The notes under the pieces are model-generated. The model had not been told where the DNA came from. It saw nothing but the letters and a program-made list of their open reading frames with translations, and did no database searches. DNA of 16,350 nucleotides from Karstenula rhodostoma CBS 690.94 (taxonomy: Eukaryota > Ascomycota > Dothideomycetes > Pleosporales > Didymosphaeriaceae): positions 1,065,727 to 1,082,076 of the forward strand of contig MU001509.1 of NCBI GenBank assembly GCA_010093485.1, in the 5' to 3' direction. A program made the translations under genes and the position numbers. Of this stretch, positions 1 through 10,520 are shown piece by piece (position 1 is the first letter of the stretch; each line of letters begins with the position of its first letter).

Positions 1-283
1 TTTATATATTTATAAAGATATATAGGCTATTTAGTATTAGATTATTATTATATATAAATTAATATAGGTCTAGTAGCTATAGTACTTATAATTATAGCTT
101 TAATACCTTACTATTAATTAGGTTAAATATATACTATACTTAGTTAGCTTTTACTTATATTTCTAGTATTATTAGCTATTCTATATACTATATAGAGGTA
201 GTAAGAAAGGTTTTTATAGGTCTAATAGGTAGTACTATATTATTTAGCGCGTATAGTTAGTAATAAGGTAGTAAGACTCTTAA
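1..283. other. AT-rich sequence with no recognisable feature
   Basis: I see no repeat, relic frame or RNA here. It ends where the 218-bp direct repeat begins, and its last bases are not similar to the bases before the second copy, so 283/284 is a real similarity boundary. Two adjacent CpG sites (248 and 250) survive. Confidence 0.5.
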
Positions 284-501
284 TTATTAGATTTACTATA
301 AATAATAATAGATTACTATAAACTATAGATATAAATAGGTTAGTTATATATTATATATTTATATAAATTTTTATAATTAATTATTATTCTAAGTCTAGTT
401 AAGATATACCCTTAAATAGTACCTTAGTATCCTATACTAGTTCTAATAGTATAAAATATTCTAGCCTCTCCTTTTATACTTACTATCTATTACTACTAGT
501 A
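284..501. repeat. Left copy of long-range direct repeat
   Basis: This segment aligns colinearly with 16133-16350 in the same orientation and at a constant offset of 15,849 bp. By hand I count about 17 mismatches in roughly 213 positions (about 92% identity), mostly transitions, with no gap. Similarity starts abruptly at 284. The right end is unknown because the other copy reaches the window edge. It could be a long terminal repeat or solo LTR, or part of a larger dispersed element present twice. No intact TG..CA ends, primer-binding site or target duplication can be recognised, as expected if RIP removed every TG and CA. Confidence 0.85.
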
Positions 502-1140
502 ATTACTATAACTTACTATAATAATAAGTATACTATACTATAGATAATAATATATATATATAATCTAATAAGGGGAGGAAGAGAAGGAAGAGAAGAAAGA
601 AAAGAAAAAGCTAGGGTTAGTAATACTACTAAGGCTAGTATTACTATTAAGGCTAGTAATCTAGTACTAGTATAGTTATTTATTTAAATAACTATATAAT
701 TAGAAATTACTTCTTAGAAGTAAAATTAATAATATATATTATATTATTAGGTATTTATTTATACTTATACTTTTAGTAGTATAAAGTAGAATATTTACTA
801 TAGATAAGGGAAACTATATTTTAAGGCTAGTATACTAAAGCTATAGAGGGGACTAGGGCTAGTAATTTCCTACTACTAGTACTTAGTACTAGCTAGGGCT
901 AATAATAAAGCGCCTATAGTACTAGCTACTAAACTAGAAAAAAAATACTTATTAGTAATACTAGACTATTATACTATATAAGAATTATATAATTATTAGA
1001 ATATTTTTAATATTAAACTCTATTACTATTAAGTTTCTAGTCCTATTCCTTAATATCTAATTAGAGTACTAATTTACTTTATTAAGTCTAGTATTACTAT
1101 TTTATAGAAGAATATATAGTAGATAGATATTATAACTCTT
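502..1140. other. AT-rich sequence without a recognised gene
   Basis: Apart from the purine tract at 570-610, I see no tandem structure or convincing relic frame. Short motifs of the type CTAGTA and GGCTAG recur at 613-680 and 826-900, but they are not periodic. A CpG survives at 911. Confidence 0.4.
570..610 (+). other. 41-nt uninterrupted purine tract
   Basis: Positions 570-610 are all A or G. A purine run contains no CpA or TpG, so it is immune to RIP and can be a true remnant of the ancestral sequence. It is far longer than a typical retroelement polypurine primer. It could equally be a relic of a Glu/Lys/Arg-rich coding stretch. It lies about 70 bp right of the left direct repeat. Confidence 0.6.
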
Positions 1141-1239
1141 ATTAATAATATTACTTAGAAAGCTATCTATATTATTAATATTATTATTTAGAAGGCTATT
1201 TATATTATTAATAATATTACTTAGAATACTATTTATACT
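1141..1239 (+). repeat. 33-bp tandem repeat, 3 copies
   Basis: Units begin at 1141, 1174 and 1207, each exactly 33 bp, with a core of the type TTAGAAxGCTAT. The period equals 11 codons. In the frame starting at 1141 each unit carries one TAG at the same place, which would be an ancestral Trp or Gln codon after RIP. This suggests a decayed 11-residue protein repeat. Confidence 0.75.
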
Positions 1240-1860
1240 ATAGCTAAATTCTAAAATTCTCTAATACTAGTATATATATTATATTCTTATAATATACCCT
1301 AAGAGTATATATTATATAATTAAGGGCTACTAAAGGTATAGTTAAACTTTACTAAAAATATCTTTAAATACTACCTAATATACTAATTATAGTATTATTA
1401 GCCTACTACTATTATAAATTCCTTTAAAGTACCTTTTTTAAAGTATATAGATCTACTTAGATAGGTTATAACTTATAGTAACTCTTTAATACTTTTTATA
1501 ACTATATTTTATATCCCCTTATATATCCTCTTTATATACCTAGTACTTTTAACTAAAGTATCTATACTAAGAGTAGAGAGGATTCTAGATTTTATTAAAT
1601 TTATCCTCTTTTATTAGCTAAGAGTAGACTTAAACCTTTACTTTTAACTATTTTAGTTCTAATTAAAAGGTTATTAGTACCTCTATATATCTTTTAAGTA
1701 TAGCTTAATAGTATAGGTATTCCTCTAAAGGACTAGCTAGATAAAAATAAATTATAGGATTATTTTTAATATTTTATAGGTAACTATATATTAATAATAC
1801 TCTAATATAATATTACTTAGTCTATAATACTTATATTAATTAGTTATAAAATACTTATAA
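1240..1860. other. AT-rich sequence without a recognised feature
   Basis: No tandem repeat or RNA structure stands out. It lies between a codon-periodic repeat and relic A, so it may be part of the same decayed element, but TAA and TAG density is too high for a frame to be called. Confidence 0.35.
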
Positions 1861-3350
1861 TAGTAGTATTTATATATTTACTTTTTTAATCTCTTTATTT
1901 ATAAAGTTATCTCCTTTATTATTCCTACCTTTATATCTAGTACCTATATACTCTATAGGTATAAAGCCCTCTTTAGAAAGGTTATTAGGTATATTAGTCT
2001 TAGAATAAAACTACTATATAGATAAAAGGTATTTTTCTACCTTCTAGTCTATAGGTATTAATAAGTATAATATAATTCTAGGCTATCTAGCTTTTTTAAA
2101 GATATTTCTAAATATATTATTCTAGTTCTAGAAATTTAAATTATTTCTATTACTAGGTATATAGGTACTAGTATAGATACTAAATATAAAAAAGTTAAAA
2201 TTATAAAAATAATTAATATTATTAGTTTAGTATAGGGCTAGTAGTAAGATATACCCTAGTAGATATTTATTAACCTATATAGGAGACTCTACCTAGAGGG
2301 ATACTTAGATAATAAATTTATTAAGCTCTAAGATAATAGTAGTAGTAGTAATAATAGTAGAGATAGGAATAGAAGTAATATTTAATAATATAGTAATATA
2401 ATTAAGAATATTATTCTAGTAGATAATTAAGAAAGTATAAGTATTCTATTTTATTATACTTTATTAAAATATATTATATCTAAGAGTTATTAGTTATAAG
2501 TATTTTATTTAGAAGGTTAGAGTAAATATATTATTTTCTATATATATATTAGATTTATAAACTATCCTTATAATATAGGCTATATTCTAAAGGTTAACCT
2601 TACTATACTAATAATAGATATTAGTAAAAGGAAACTTTATTATAGATATATACTACTATTAAGTAGATAGAAGAGAGTAATCTAAAGTAGACCTACTCTA
2701 TAATTTAAGAAAACTATTCTAATAATTAGTATCTCTACTAAAATACTTTATATATATTAATTTTTTTTTCTACCTTACTATTAATTAATATTAGTATAGG
2801 TAAGAAATTTTTATAAATACTATAATTATTAATTTAGAGTAAGTAAAAAGATAATTATTAATTTTTACTTTTATCTTATCTCTAAAGTAATAGTTAGTAC
2901 CTCCTATAGACCTTAGTATAGTATAAGTAATTACTTTTATATTAATAACTCTATTTTTCTCTTACCCTATAATACCTAATTATATAATTACCTACTATAC
3001 TATCTACTTATATTTATTCTAGTACCTACTTTAGGGTTATACTTTTATATACCTCCCCCTACTTTCTTTAGCCTTCTAATCTACTAAGTATAACCCTATA
3101 AGTAGGCTATATTTATAGTAAAAGGAGGTTTTATAAATTTTTATATCTTTTATATTTCCTTAATAGTAGTATATAGTATAGTATTTAAGCTAGCTTAATA
3201 CTTTTCTCCTTTTATATATACGCTACTAGTACTTATAGTATATTTAAAATAGTATTAATAAGAGAAATAATATATAGATACTTCTACTTCTACTCCTATA
3301 TCTATACCTACCCCTATATCTATCCCTTCTCTTCTAGTCCTAATTATTAC

Positions 3351-3372
3351 TAATAATAATAATAATAATAAT
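3351..3372. repeat. (TAA/AAT)n microsatellite, about 7 units
   Basis: A perfect AAT run. It contains no C or G, so RIP cannot interrupt it. In the frame of relic A it reads as polyasparagine, common in low-complexity linkers. Confidence 0.85.
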
Positions 3373-3833
3373 TTTATATCTATATCTATAGGCTTTAATA
3401 GGGATATAAAAATAAGGGAGACTAGAGGTAAAAAAAAGAGTAGAAATAGTAGTAATATCTTTTAAGAGGGTATATTTATATTTTTATTTTTAGTTACTCT
3501 CTATAAAAGTATATAAGCTTTCTATTACTCTAATAGATTTTAATCTTACCTATAGATACTATAAATTTATTAGTTAAAGGTAACTAGACTTAAATAGGTT
3601 TAGTTAAAGAGCTAATTCTAGATATAGATTCTAGAAGGTATAGTAGAAGTTATAATTAATTAGTATTCCTATACTATATAGATTATAGAAACTAAGGTAA
3701 GTAGACTCCTTAAAAGAAATAATTATTATAATTAGTATATTTAGAATAACTCTAAATATTAAATATACTTAGCTAGGGCTTATAAGAATATAATTATAAG
3801 GACTAGTTTTAAATATACTAAGTATTAGTATTT

Positions 3834-3845
3834 CCCTAGCTAGGG
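3834..3845. other. Perfect 12-bp palindrome
   Basis: CCCTAGCTAGGG is its own reverse complement. It is G+C-rich for this window and lies near the end of relic A. Without CA or TG it would survive RIP unchanged. Chance is a fair explanation because AGCT is one of the few GC-containing words left here. Confidence 0.4.
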
Positions 3846-3970
3846 GACTTATAATTATAAGGTACTAAAGCTAGTAAAAAAGTTAAAAAAGTTTTAATAG
3901 TATAGTTCTTATTAGCCCCCCTTATACTACTACTAATATAAAGGTATACTTAGATACTCTATAGTATAAA

Positions 3971-4059
3971 AGCTTTACCTTATTAGGTATAAAATAGTAT
4001 AGTATAAGTTTTTATTATATAAAGTAGTAGTTATATTTATAACTACCTAGTTAGTTAAG
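3971..4059 (+). repeat. 89-bp direct repeat, left copy
   Basis: Pairs with 4162-4250 at a constant offset of 191 bp with a handful of substitutions and no gap. Where the right copy keeps GCGTGG (4188-4193) this copy has GTATAG, showing both CpG and TpG lost in one copy only. Confidence 0.85.
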
Positions 4060-4161
4060 TAAAAGTCTATAATATAAACCTATTTTATACTAAATTACTA
4101 TTCTTTTTTCTAGATATATTAATAAGACTTATTTTAGATTATTATTTAGATACTATATACT

Positions 4162-4250
4162 AGCTTTACCTTATTAGGTATAGAGTAGCGTGGTATAAGT
4201 CTCTATTATATAAAGTAGTAGTTATATCTATAACTATCTAGTTAGTTAAG
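4162..4250 (+). repeat. 89-bp direct repeat, right copy
   Basis: Partner of 3971-4059. It keeps a CpG (4189-4190) directly beside one of only seven CA/TG sites in the window (TG at 4191-4192), so it is the less mutated copy at that point. Confidence 0.85.
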
Positions 4251-4260
4251 CTAGTATATA

Positions 4261-4404
4261 GTATACCTATCTAATAGCTTAAATAACCTACTAGTATAAT
4301 AATATCTTTTTCTCTATAGTCCTTTAACTAGTAACTATTAATATAAGGTATATCTATCTAATAGTATAAATAATCTATTAGTATAATAATATCTTCCTCT
4401 CCTT
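4261..4404 (+). repeat. 57-bp direct repeat pair, 87 bp apart
   Basis: Positions 4261-4317 and 4348-4404 align at an offset of 87 bp (29 codons) with several C/T differences. It follows the 89-bp pair immediately, so 3971-4404 is a small cluster of stepwise local duplications. Confidence 0.75.
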
Positions 4405-4459
4405 CTATCTTTTTTAGCTAATAATACTACTAGTAGCTATAATTACTACTTATATATCT

Positions 4460-4987
4460 AGCTAGAAACTTCGTTAATAGTTATATTATAGTAAACTACC
4501 TTAAAATTAAATACTTAGCTAGAAACTATATTAATAATAGTATTACTACTAACTACCTTAGATTTAAATATCTAGCTAGAGACTATATTAATAATTATAT
4601 TACTACTAACTACTTTAGATTTAAGTACCTAGCTAAAGACTATATTAATAATTATATTATTACTAACTATCTTAGGTTTAAATACTAAGCTAGAAACCTT
4701 TTCTAATAATCTTTTTCTAATAATTATATTATTATTAACTATCTTAGAACTAAGTACTTAGCTAGAAACTATATTAATAATCGCGTCACTACTAACTACC
4801 TTAGGTTTAAGTACCTAGCTAGAGACTATATTAATAATCGCGTTACTACTAATTATTTTAAAACTAAGTACTTAGCTAGAAACTATATTAACTATTATAT
4901 TACTACTAACTACTTTTAAATTAAGTACCTAGCTAGAGACTTTATTATTAAAAACCTAATTATCCTTTACTAAGGAGTATAAGTAGT
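4460..4987. repeat. 57-bp tandem array, nine copies (19-codon unit)
   Basis: The anchor AGCTAGA or AGCTAAA recurs at 4460, 4517, 4574, 4631, 4688, 4760, 4817, 4874 and 4931. Spacing is exactly 57 bp (19 codons) except 4688-4760, which is 72 bp because of a 15-bp internal duplication, again a multiple of three. The last copy diverges after about 20 bp. In the + frame starting at 4461 most units are free of stops. In one minus-strand frame each unit has a single TAA or TAG where Gln could have stood. Either way the length constraint indicates a protein repeat. Rare CpG sites cluster here (4472, 4782, 4784, 4839, 4841). No known 19-residue repeat family is identified. Confidence 0.85.
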
Positions 4988-5305
4988 AGACTAGCTAAAT
5001 TTAAAATAAAGTTAACTAATAAGTATTTAACTATTAGAAATACTAGTAGTCTAGAATATATACTAGATCTAGTATATATAGAAATATTAAAGTATCTAGT
5101 AAGATAGAATTATAGATTATATATAGGGCTTAACTAGAGGTTATAAGAAATATAATAATACTCTATATTATATATTACCTAGAAAGTAGATAGGAGGAAG
5201 TTCTATAATATCTTTAGTAAATCTATATTATATAAATAATTATATATATTCTATATATAATATACTAGCTATTATAAATATATATTATAATACCTATCTA
5301 ACTTA
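4988..5305. other. AT-rich sequence without a recognised feature
   Basis: Between two tandem arrays. Contains runs of alternating TA near 5225-5300. No repeat unit or relic frame could be supported. Confidence 0.35.
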
Positions 5306-5510
5306 ATAATTTAAGGTTCTATACTAATAATAAAAATTAGTATAAAGGTAGATTATAGTATTTAATAGCTTATAAATATTACCTAATTAGGTAATTTAAT
5401 ATTTTATACTAATAATAAAAATTAGTATAGAGGTAGATTATAGTATTTAATAGCTTATAAATATTATCTAATTAGGAAGTTTAATACCCTATATTAATAA
5501 TAAAAAATTA
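5306..5510. repeat. 85-bp tandem repeat, about 2.4 copies
   Basis: The motif ATACTAATAATAAAAA recurs near 5321, 5406 and 5491 (ATATTAATAATAAAAA in the third), an exact 85-bp period. The first two copies are nearly identical along their length and the third is cut off after about 30 bp. The period is not a multiple of three, so this one is not a protein repeat. Confidence 0.8.
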
Positions 5511-6662
5511 CTAAAGTATTACTATCTTTATATAACTCTACTAAGCTACTATCTCTCCCTAAACCTAGTACTATCCTTTTAAAACTATTAAGTTCTTTTC
5601 CTTTAAAACTTTACTTCTTTATTTAATTTTAGGTATATTTTCTTTTATAATATTATTAGATTAAAGCTATATATAACTATCTATCTTATAGAGCTATTTA
5701 CTATAGAGTACTTAAGTTATATTATTTAGAATATATTATACTATATCTATATAGAGTTAGAGGCTTATTTAGGGTTAACTCTTTTAGTATAACTACTAGT
5801 ATTATTTATATTAGTACCTTTATTAAGTACTATACTACCTAATATACTACTACTAATAATATTACTACCTATAGCTATAGATATTAGAGTAGGTCCTTAT
5901 TATATTAGAATAGGTTTTTACTATATTAGAGCTATTATATTTATCTTATATAGATATCCTCTTTTATATACTAGTATAGGTATAGTAGAGGATATAGTAG
6001 TAGTAATTAATCTAACTATATAATATTCTTAACCCCTACTAGTATTAAGTAAGTCTATTATAGTATCTATAAAGTATATTTTATAGTATTTTTTAAAATT
6101 ATTTTCTAGAAACTCTAATATTACCTTAAGTATATAGTAAGCTAGATAAATACTATTAGTAGTCTTATCTAATATATATATATCTAGTAATTAATAGCTT
6201 AGTATACTAGTATAGCTAGTATTATCTCTAGGTATATTTATATCTCTATTAGCTATTACCTTTTTTTATAACTTTTATAACTTTAGATACTAGTTATAAG
6301 TTTTCTAATACTATACCTTTAAGACTATCTTAAAGAAGGGCTAGTATTTCTTAAAGAGATTAAAAAGTTATATATAATTAGGGGGTAATTTCTTATATAT
6401 CTATACCCTAACCTTATTACTAATATTATTCTAGGTTTTTTCTTTTTTCTATACTAGCTACTAAGTACTATAAATAATAAACTTTATATAACTTTTATTA
6501 AATCTATAAAGGAGGCTTATTATATAATTTAAGATCCCTTATATATAGTTTTAATATACCTAGAGCTATACCTATAGCCCTATAAATATAATAGTAATAT
6601 TTTATAATTTATTATTCCTTAAATACTAAATTAATTACTTATTAGTACTAGGTACTATAATA
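5511..6662. other. AT-rich sequence without a recognised gene
   Basis: No tandem array, RNA gene or clearly preferred frame was found. Triplet-like GTACTA/ATTACT words at about 5800-5890 hint at a Thr- or Ser-rich relic but give no stable frame. Confidence 0.35.
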
Positions 6663-7046
6663 TAGGTAGGTATAATAGAAAGCTAGTATATAAACTTTAC
6701 TAACTATATAGCTATACTATTAGTTCTAGAAGCTATACTATTAGCTTTAGAAAATATATTAGCTCTAGAAGGTATATTAGCTTTAGAAGCTATATACTTA
6801 GCTTTAAAAGCTATATCCTAGATTAAGTATTAATTAGAAACTATAACTAGTAGTAGTTAATAGATAGTAAAGTAGAATTTAATAATAGTAAGTATTTTTA
6901 TAAGTAGTATATTAATAATATATATTAGTAATATATATTTATACTTAGAAGTTTATTAGACTAGGTATTCTAAATAGTTAGCTCTATAGAGGAGTAGTAT
7001 AATATAAATAGTAGCTAGATATTTATAATTAAATTATAGGGTATAT
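6663..7046 (+). pseudogene. Coding relic B with Ala/Leu/Glu helical repeats
   Basis: In the frame with codons at 6663, 6666 and so on, the sequence reads as a helix-forming protein segment. The repeat region 6723-6819 gives units of six or seven residues with Ala-Leu-Glu followed by Ala, Asn or Gly, stop-free over about 33 codons. The following region reads on with isolated TAA and TAG that would be former Gln or Trp. This could be a coiled-coil or gag-like segment of a retroelement, but that is inference from composition only. No start codon exists. The downstream end is set where the 7047 duplication begins, because that duplication does not respect the frame. Confidence 0.4.
6722..6820 (+). 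repeat. 18/21-bp in-frame tandem repeat, five copies
   Basis: Units start at 6722 (21 bp), 6743 (18), 6761 (18), 6779 (21) and 6800, each beginning AGCTTTA, AGCTCTA or AGTTCTA followed by GAA or AAA. All length changes are multiples of three, so this is a protein repeat inside relic B. Confidence 0.75.
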
Positions 7047-7317
7047 AGTAGTAGTATATATATATAAATACTAGAGGGGTAATTATACTACTAGAGGGAA
7101 GTCTAGAAGACTCTAAGAATTATCTATTTATAGGAGGACTATTTAGTTATAATAAGGATTTTTAAATAATAGGATAACCTTCTATAGTAGTATATATATA
7201 TAAATATATATTAATATTATAGAGAGGTAATTATATTAATAGGGGTAGAGTCTAGGAGACTCTAGGAATTATTTATATATAGGATAACTAATTAGTTATA
7301 ATAAGGATTCTTAAGTA
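7047..7317 (+). repeat. Imperfect direct duplication, 136-149 bp offset
   Basis: About 7047-7168 resembles about 7183-7317. Both open with AGTAGTATATATATATAAAT and close with TTAGTTATAATAAGGATT. The offset is 136 bp at the left and 149 bp at the right, so one copy carries about 13 bp of indel. Both also share AGTCTAG(A/G)AGACTCTA. Neither offset is a multiple of three. A CpG survives at 7319. Confidence 0.7.
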
Positions 7318-9167
7318 GCGAGTTAATATTCTATTCTTTTTTAACTATCTATATAATTTATATATATTAGTAGTTATTACTACTATTATCTAGCTCTATT
7401 AAAGTATAAGTCCTTTACTATTTATTTATCTTATAGTATTTATTAACCTACTAAATAGATAATATTTATAGTTACTAAAATAAGGATTACTTATTATACT
7501 AGTAGGCCTATTAAATATAGTCCTTATACTAGAAAGCTATTATAGAAGCTATAAGAGGTATAGTAGTTATAGGGGATATATCTAGTATAGCTAATAACTA
7601 TTATTACCCTTAAAAATCTCTAGAATAAGGATTTATATATTAGTAATAGTAGTAGTAATAGTAATAATAATATATTTAGTAATTATAAATCTAAATATCC
7701 TTACTTAAAAAATAAGTAGCTATATTATATAATAGATAATATATATATAACTAAGAATAAGATAATAACTATAGAAGGCCTTAGATTAATTCCTCTACTA
7801 CCTTTTAAGTAGTAGTAAATCCCCTAGTTACTAGTTTTAATATTTAAATTAGAGTATAATAATAGACCTCTTCTATACTATTATTAGTATATATATTTCT
7901 AGCTAGGTATTAATAGAGTATAGATTCTCTTACCTAGTATATATAGGGTAGATAGGTACTTAGAGCTTCTCTATATAATTATACTATTAAAGTAGAAGGT
8001 AGAGTAAAAAGGTATATAGCTTAGTAGACTATTCTAGACTATAGATATAATAGTAATAGTCTATATTAATAAAGAGTAGAAAAATAAATATATTAGCTAA
8101 TTAATTACTAGAAAGGATATATACTATTATCTAGTATATTTTAGAGGTATTTATAAATATAAGGAGAAATATACTCTTCTAAAAAAGGATTTATATATTA
8201 ACTTTAACCTTATTTTTATACTAGTACTTCTAGACCTATTTAATATATCTCTTATCTAGTCTATTCTCTTACTATAATAGTTAATAATAGTTAATATTAT
8301 AATAATAGTAGGGCCTTAAATTATTATTAATAAAGTATAGAAGTATAAGAATATAGCTTATATAAATATTAATAAGGTCTACTAGGTAACTTATAAATTT
8401 AGAAAGAATATATCTAAATATATAGATTATTACTATTATATACTAGTTAATATTATAAGATAGTAGAATACTAGTATTACTATAAATAAATTAATTATAA
8501 AAAAACTATTAGATACTATAATCTCTACCTTATATAGCTATTATAAAAGGGACTAGCTATAAAAGAATAATAAAAGTAGTATAATTTTTAAAAGAATAGA
8601 CTAGATAAATAGAACTATAATTTTAATAATATATATACTTATAGCTCTATTAAATAAGTAGTTAGTAGATATTCTAATAGAGAATACTATCTAGAATAGT
8701 TAGAATTAAAAAAGTAATAATAATAATATAGACTCTTTATATAACTTCTATAAGAATTTAGTTCTCTAATTAGTAGTAAGTTTTTAGGAGAAGAAGTAAT
8801 ATTAATAGAAAGTATTATTAGGATAATATTAATATAAATAAATTTATATCTTATATATATAATACTTACTCTTTAGCCTATATTATAATATTAAAAATAT
8901 ACTAATATACTCTTATATAATATCTATAATATAGAGGATACTCTAAACTAGTTTAGTATATATTATATTATATACTCTAGTAATTACCTTTTATAATAAT
9001 TATAATAGTATACTATATATAATATATAATATATATTAATATAAAAAAGTTTTTAATAAAACCTACTTATACTTTATATACTACCCTTTAGGGCTATTAA
9101 TCTCGTGTCCCCTACCTACTATAGAAAAAGAGTATATTTAGCTCTTTAATATCTCCCCTCCCTATAG

Positions 9168-9182
9168 TAATAATAATAATAA
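9168..9182. repeat. (TAA)5 microsatellite
   Basis: A short perfect AAT run, reading as Asn in the relic C frame. Confidence 0.7.
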
Positions 9183-9497
9183 GTTTAACTTCTCTACTTT
9201 CTTTAACTCTAAGCTCTAGCTCTAGTATCCTATATTAAGAAATATTTCTAAGAAAGTTAAGGAATTTAGAATAATACTATAATAGTTAGTATTTAAAGTC
9301 TCTAAAATAGAGGAACTCTCTCTACCTATATATAAATCTCGCTACTTTAGTAAAATTAATATATTTAATAATCCTTTAGTAGAAGGCTCTATATCTAGTA
9401 AGTATATAAATATTAGAAACTAAGGTAAAGGTAATAATAGGGCTACCTTATTTAATAAGGATTTTAGTATTAATAATACTAAGACTATCTCTATTCC

Positions 9498-9579
9498 TAA
9501 TAATAATAATAATAATAATAATAATATAGAGATAGAGGAGAAGGTAGAAAAGAAAAAGGAAAAGAATAAAAAAAAAACT
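9498..9579 (+). repeat. (AAT)n microsatellite followed by a purine-rich tract
   Basis: About nine AAT units (9498-9526) lead into a nearly pure purine stretch broken by single T or C bases. In frame 1 this is polyasparagine then Glu/Lys-rich sequence with no stop codon, typical of a flexible linker. Purine tracts and AAT runs lack RIP target sites, which explains why they look unmutated. Confidence 0.75.
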
Positions 9580-10422
9580 CTATAACCTTACTTTTTTATT
9601 AGAGTAAAAATATATATAGGGATAATATTATATAAGTATTAGGAGGTAAATATATATAGGCTAGTAGTTTCCCCTAATAAAGGTAATATTTATTATACTC
9701 CTATCTAGTACTATATAGAGCTAGAGTCTTATATATATTATATTTATATAGAATTTATTATTAGTAAGTAAGAAAAGGATATAGAAGATATAAAGGGTTT
9801 AATAATATATAATTACTATATAGAAAGTATTATTATAGATATTATTAAACTTTATAGGGTATACTATATAGATTTCTATATAGTAGTATCTAAAAAAATA
9901 AGGTTCTAATATATAAAATATTAGTTAAATAGTAGTAAGTATAGTATTATAGACTAGTATAGATAGTAGGTACTAGTAATACTATCCTTATATAGAGTAT
10001 AGAACCTATCTAGATATACCCCTAGTAGTTATATAAATAAAGAAGGGTACTTTAAGAATATACTAGAGGAGAAGGTACTAGTAAAAAAATATAGTAAGTA
10101 TAAGGTATAAAAGGTATATATATAGTATTAGACTATAAAGAAGTAGTATATAAAGTAGATATATAATATATTTATTATTTTTATATTTAAGATTTTAATT
10201 TATAATATATAGTAAGTAAATAAAATACTATAATATAAATACTTTTTTTACTTAAAAGCTAGATATAATTCTATATATCTAAAAGGTCTAAAAGAAACTA
10301 TATAATATATTATTCCTATATAGTTAGTATTATAGGAAAGGGGAAAAGGTATACTATAATTAGTATAGTATACTAAGCTATTAGTATTATAGAATATTAA
10401 AATTTAGTTATAAAGTAAATAA

Positions 10423-10520
10423 TATTCTAAGTATTATTATTAATAGTATAAATAGTATTCTAAATACTATTATTAATAATATAAATAGTATTCTAAATAT
10501 TATTATTAATACTAAAATAC
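10423..10520 (+). repeat. 33-bp tandem repeat, 3 copies
   Basis: TATTCTAA recurs at 10423, 10456 and 10489, an exact 33-bp period (11 codons) of TATTCTAAxTAxTATTATTAAT type. The period equals that of the 1141 array, but the unit sequence differs. Confidence 0.75.

Larger units (their letters stand above)
1861..3900 (+). pseudogene. Coding relic A, RIP-degraded, family unknown
   Basis: Frame 1 (codons starting at 1861, 1864 and so on) reads as protein-like sequence if in-frame TAA and TAG are taken as former Gln or Trp codons and ATA as possible former Met or Thr. Several 20-codon stretches (1921-1980, 2161-2220, 2521-2640, 3001-3060, 3121-3180, 3301-3420) have no stop. The best support is at about 3280-3465: a Thr/Ser/Pro-rich run, then Asn repeats, then a Lys/Arg-rich run, all in that frame, as in a disordered linker of a real protein. 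Stops are dense at 2221-2280 and 3541-3660, so the ends are guesses. In 2941-3180 another frame is about as open, which weakens the case. No start codon exists. I do not recognise the family; a transposon protein is likely from context. Confidence 0.35.
7441..10320 (+). pseudogene. Coding relic C, the longest decayed frame
   Basis: Frame 1 (codons from 7441) stays protein-like for about 2.9 kb (roughly 960 codons) when TAA and TAG are read as former Gln or Trp. In nine 20-codon stretches compared (7741, 8101, 8161, 8221, 8281, 8341, 8401, 8581, 8881) it has 7 stops against 32 and 24 in the other two + frames. These stretches were not chosen blindly. Other stretches are dense in stops (five at 8761, four each at 7561, 7801, 7981 and 8821). 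Low-complexity runs keep the frame: Asn tracts near 9168 and 9498, the latter followed by a Glu/Lys-rich run to about 9579. The length suits a large transposon protein, but I recognise no motif well enough to name one. Short resemblance near 7501 to LINE-type proteins was not convincing. Confidence 0.4.

Noticed and set aside
4461..4690. A live open reading frame through the 57-bp array
   Set aside because: Several units are stop-free, but there is no start codon on either strand, in-frame TAA occurs at the end of the fourth unit and in the fifth, and the openness follows from the unit's composition. Kept as a fossil repeat only.
5225..5300. Promoter TATA boxes
   Set aside because: TATATA words occur on nearly every line as a result of RIP, so they carry no information about promoters here.
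7501..7560. LINE-type (Tad-like) non-LTR retrotransposon signature
   Set aside because: A few residues around Ser-Pro-Tyr-Thr-Arg-Lys in frame 1 recall such proteins, but the match is short, the neighbouring Trp-rich motif is not clear, and no reverse transcriptase motif follows.
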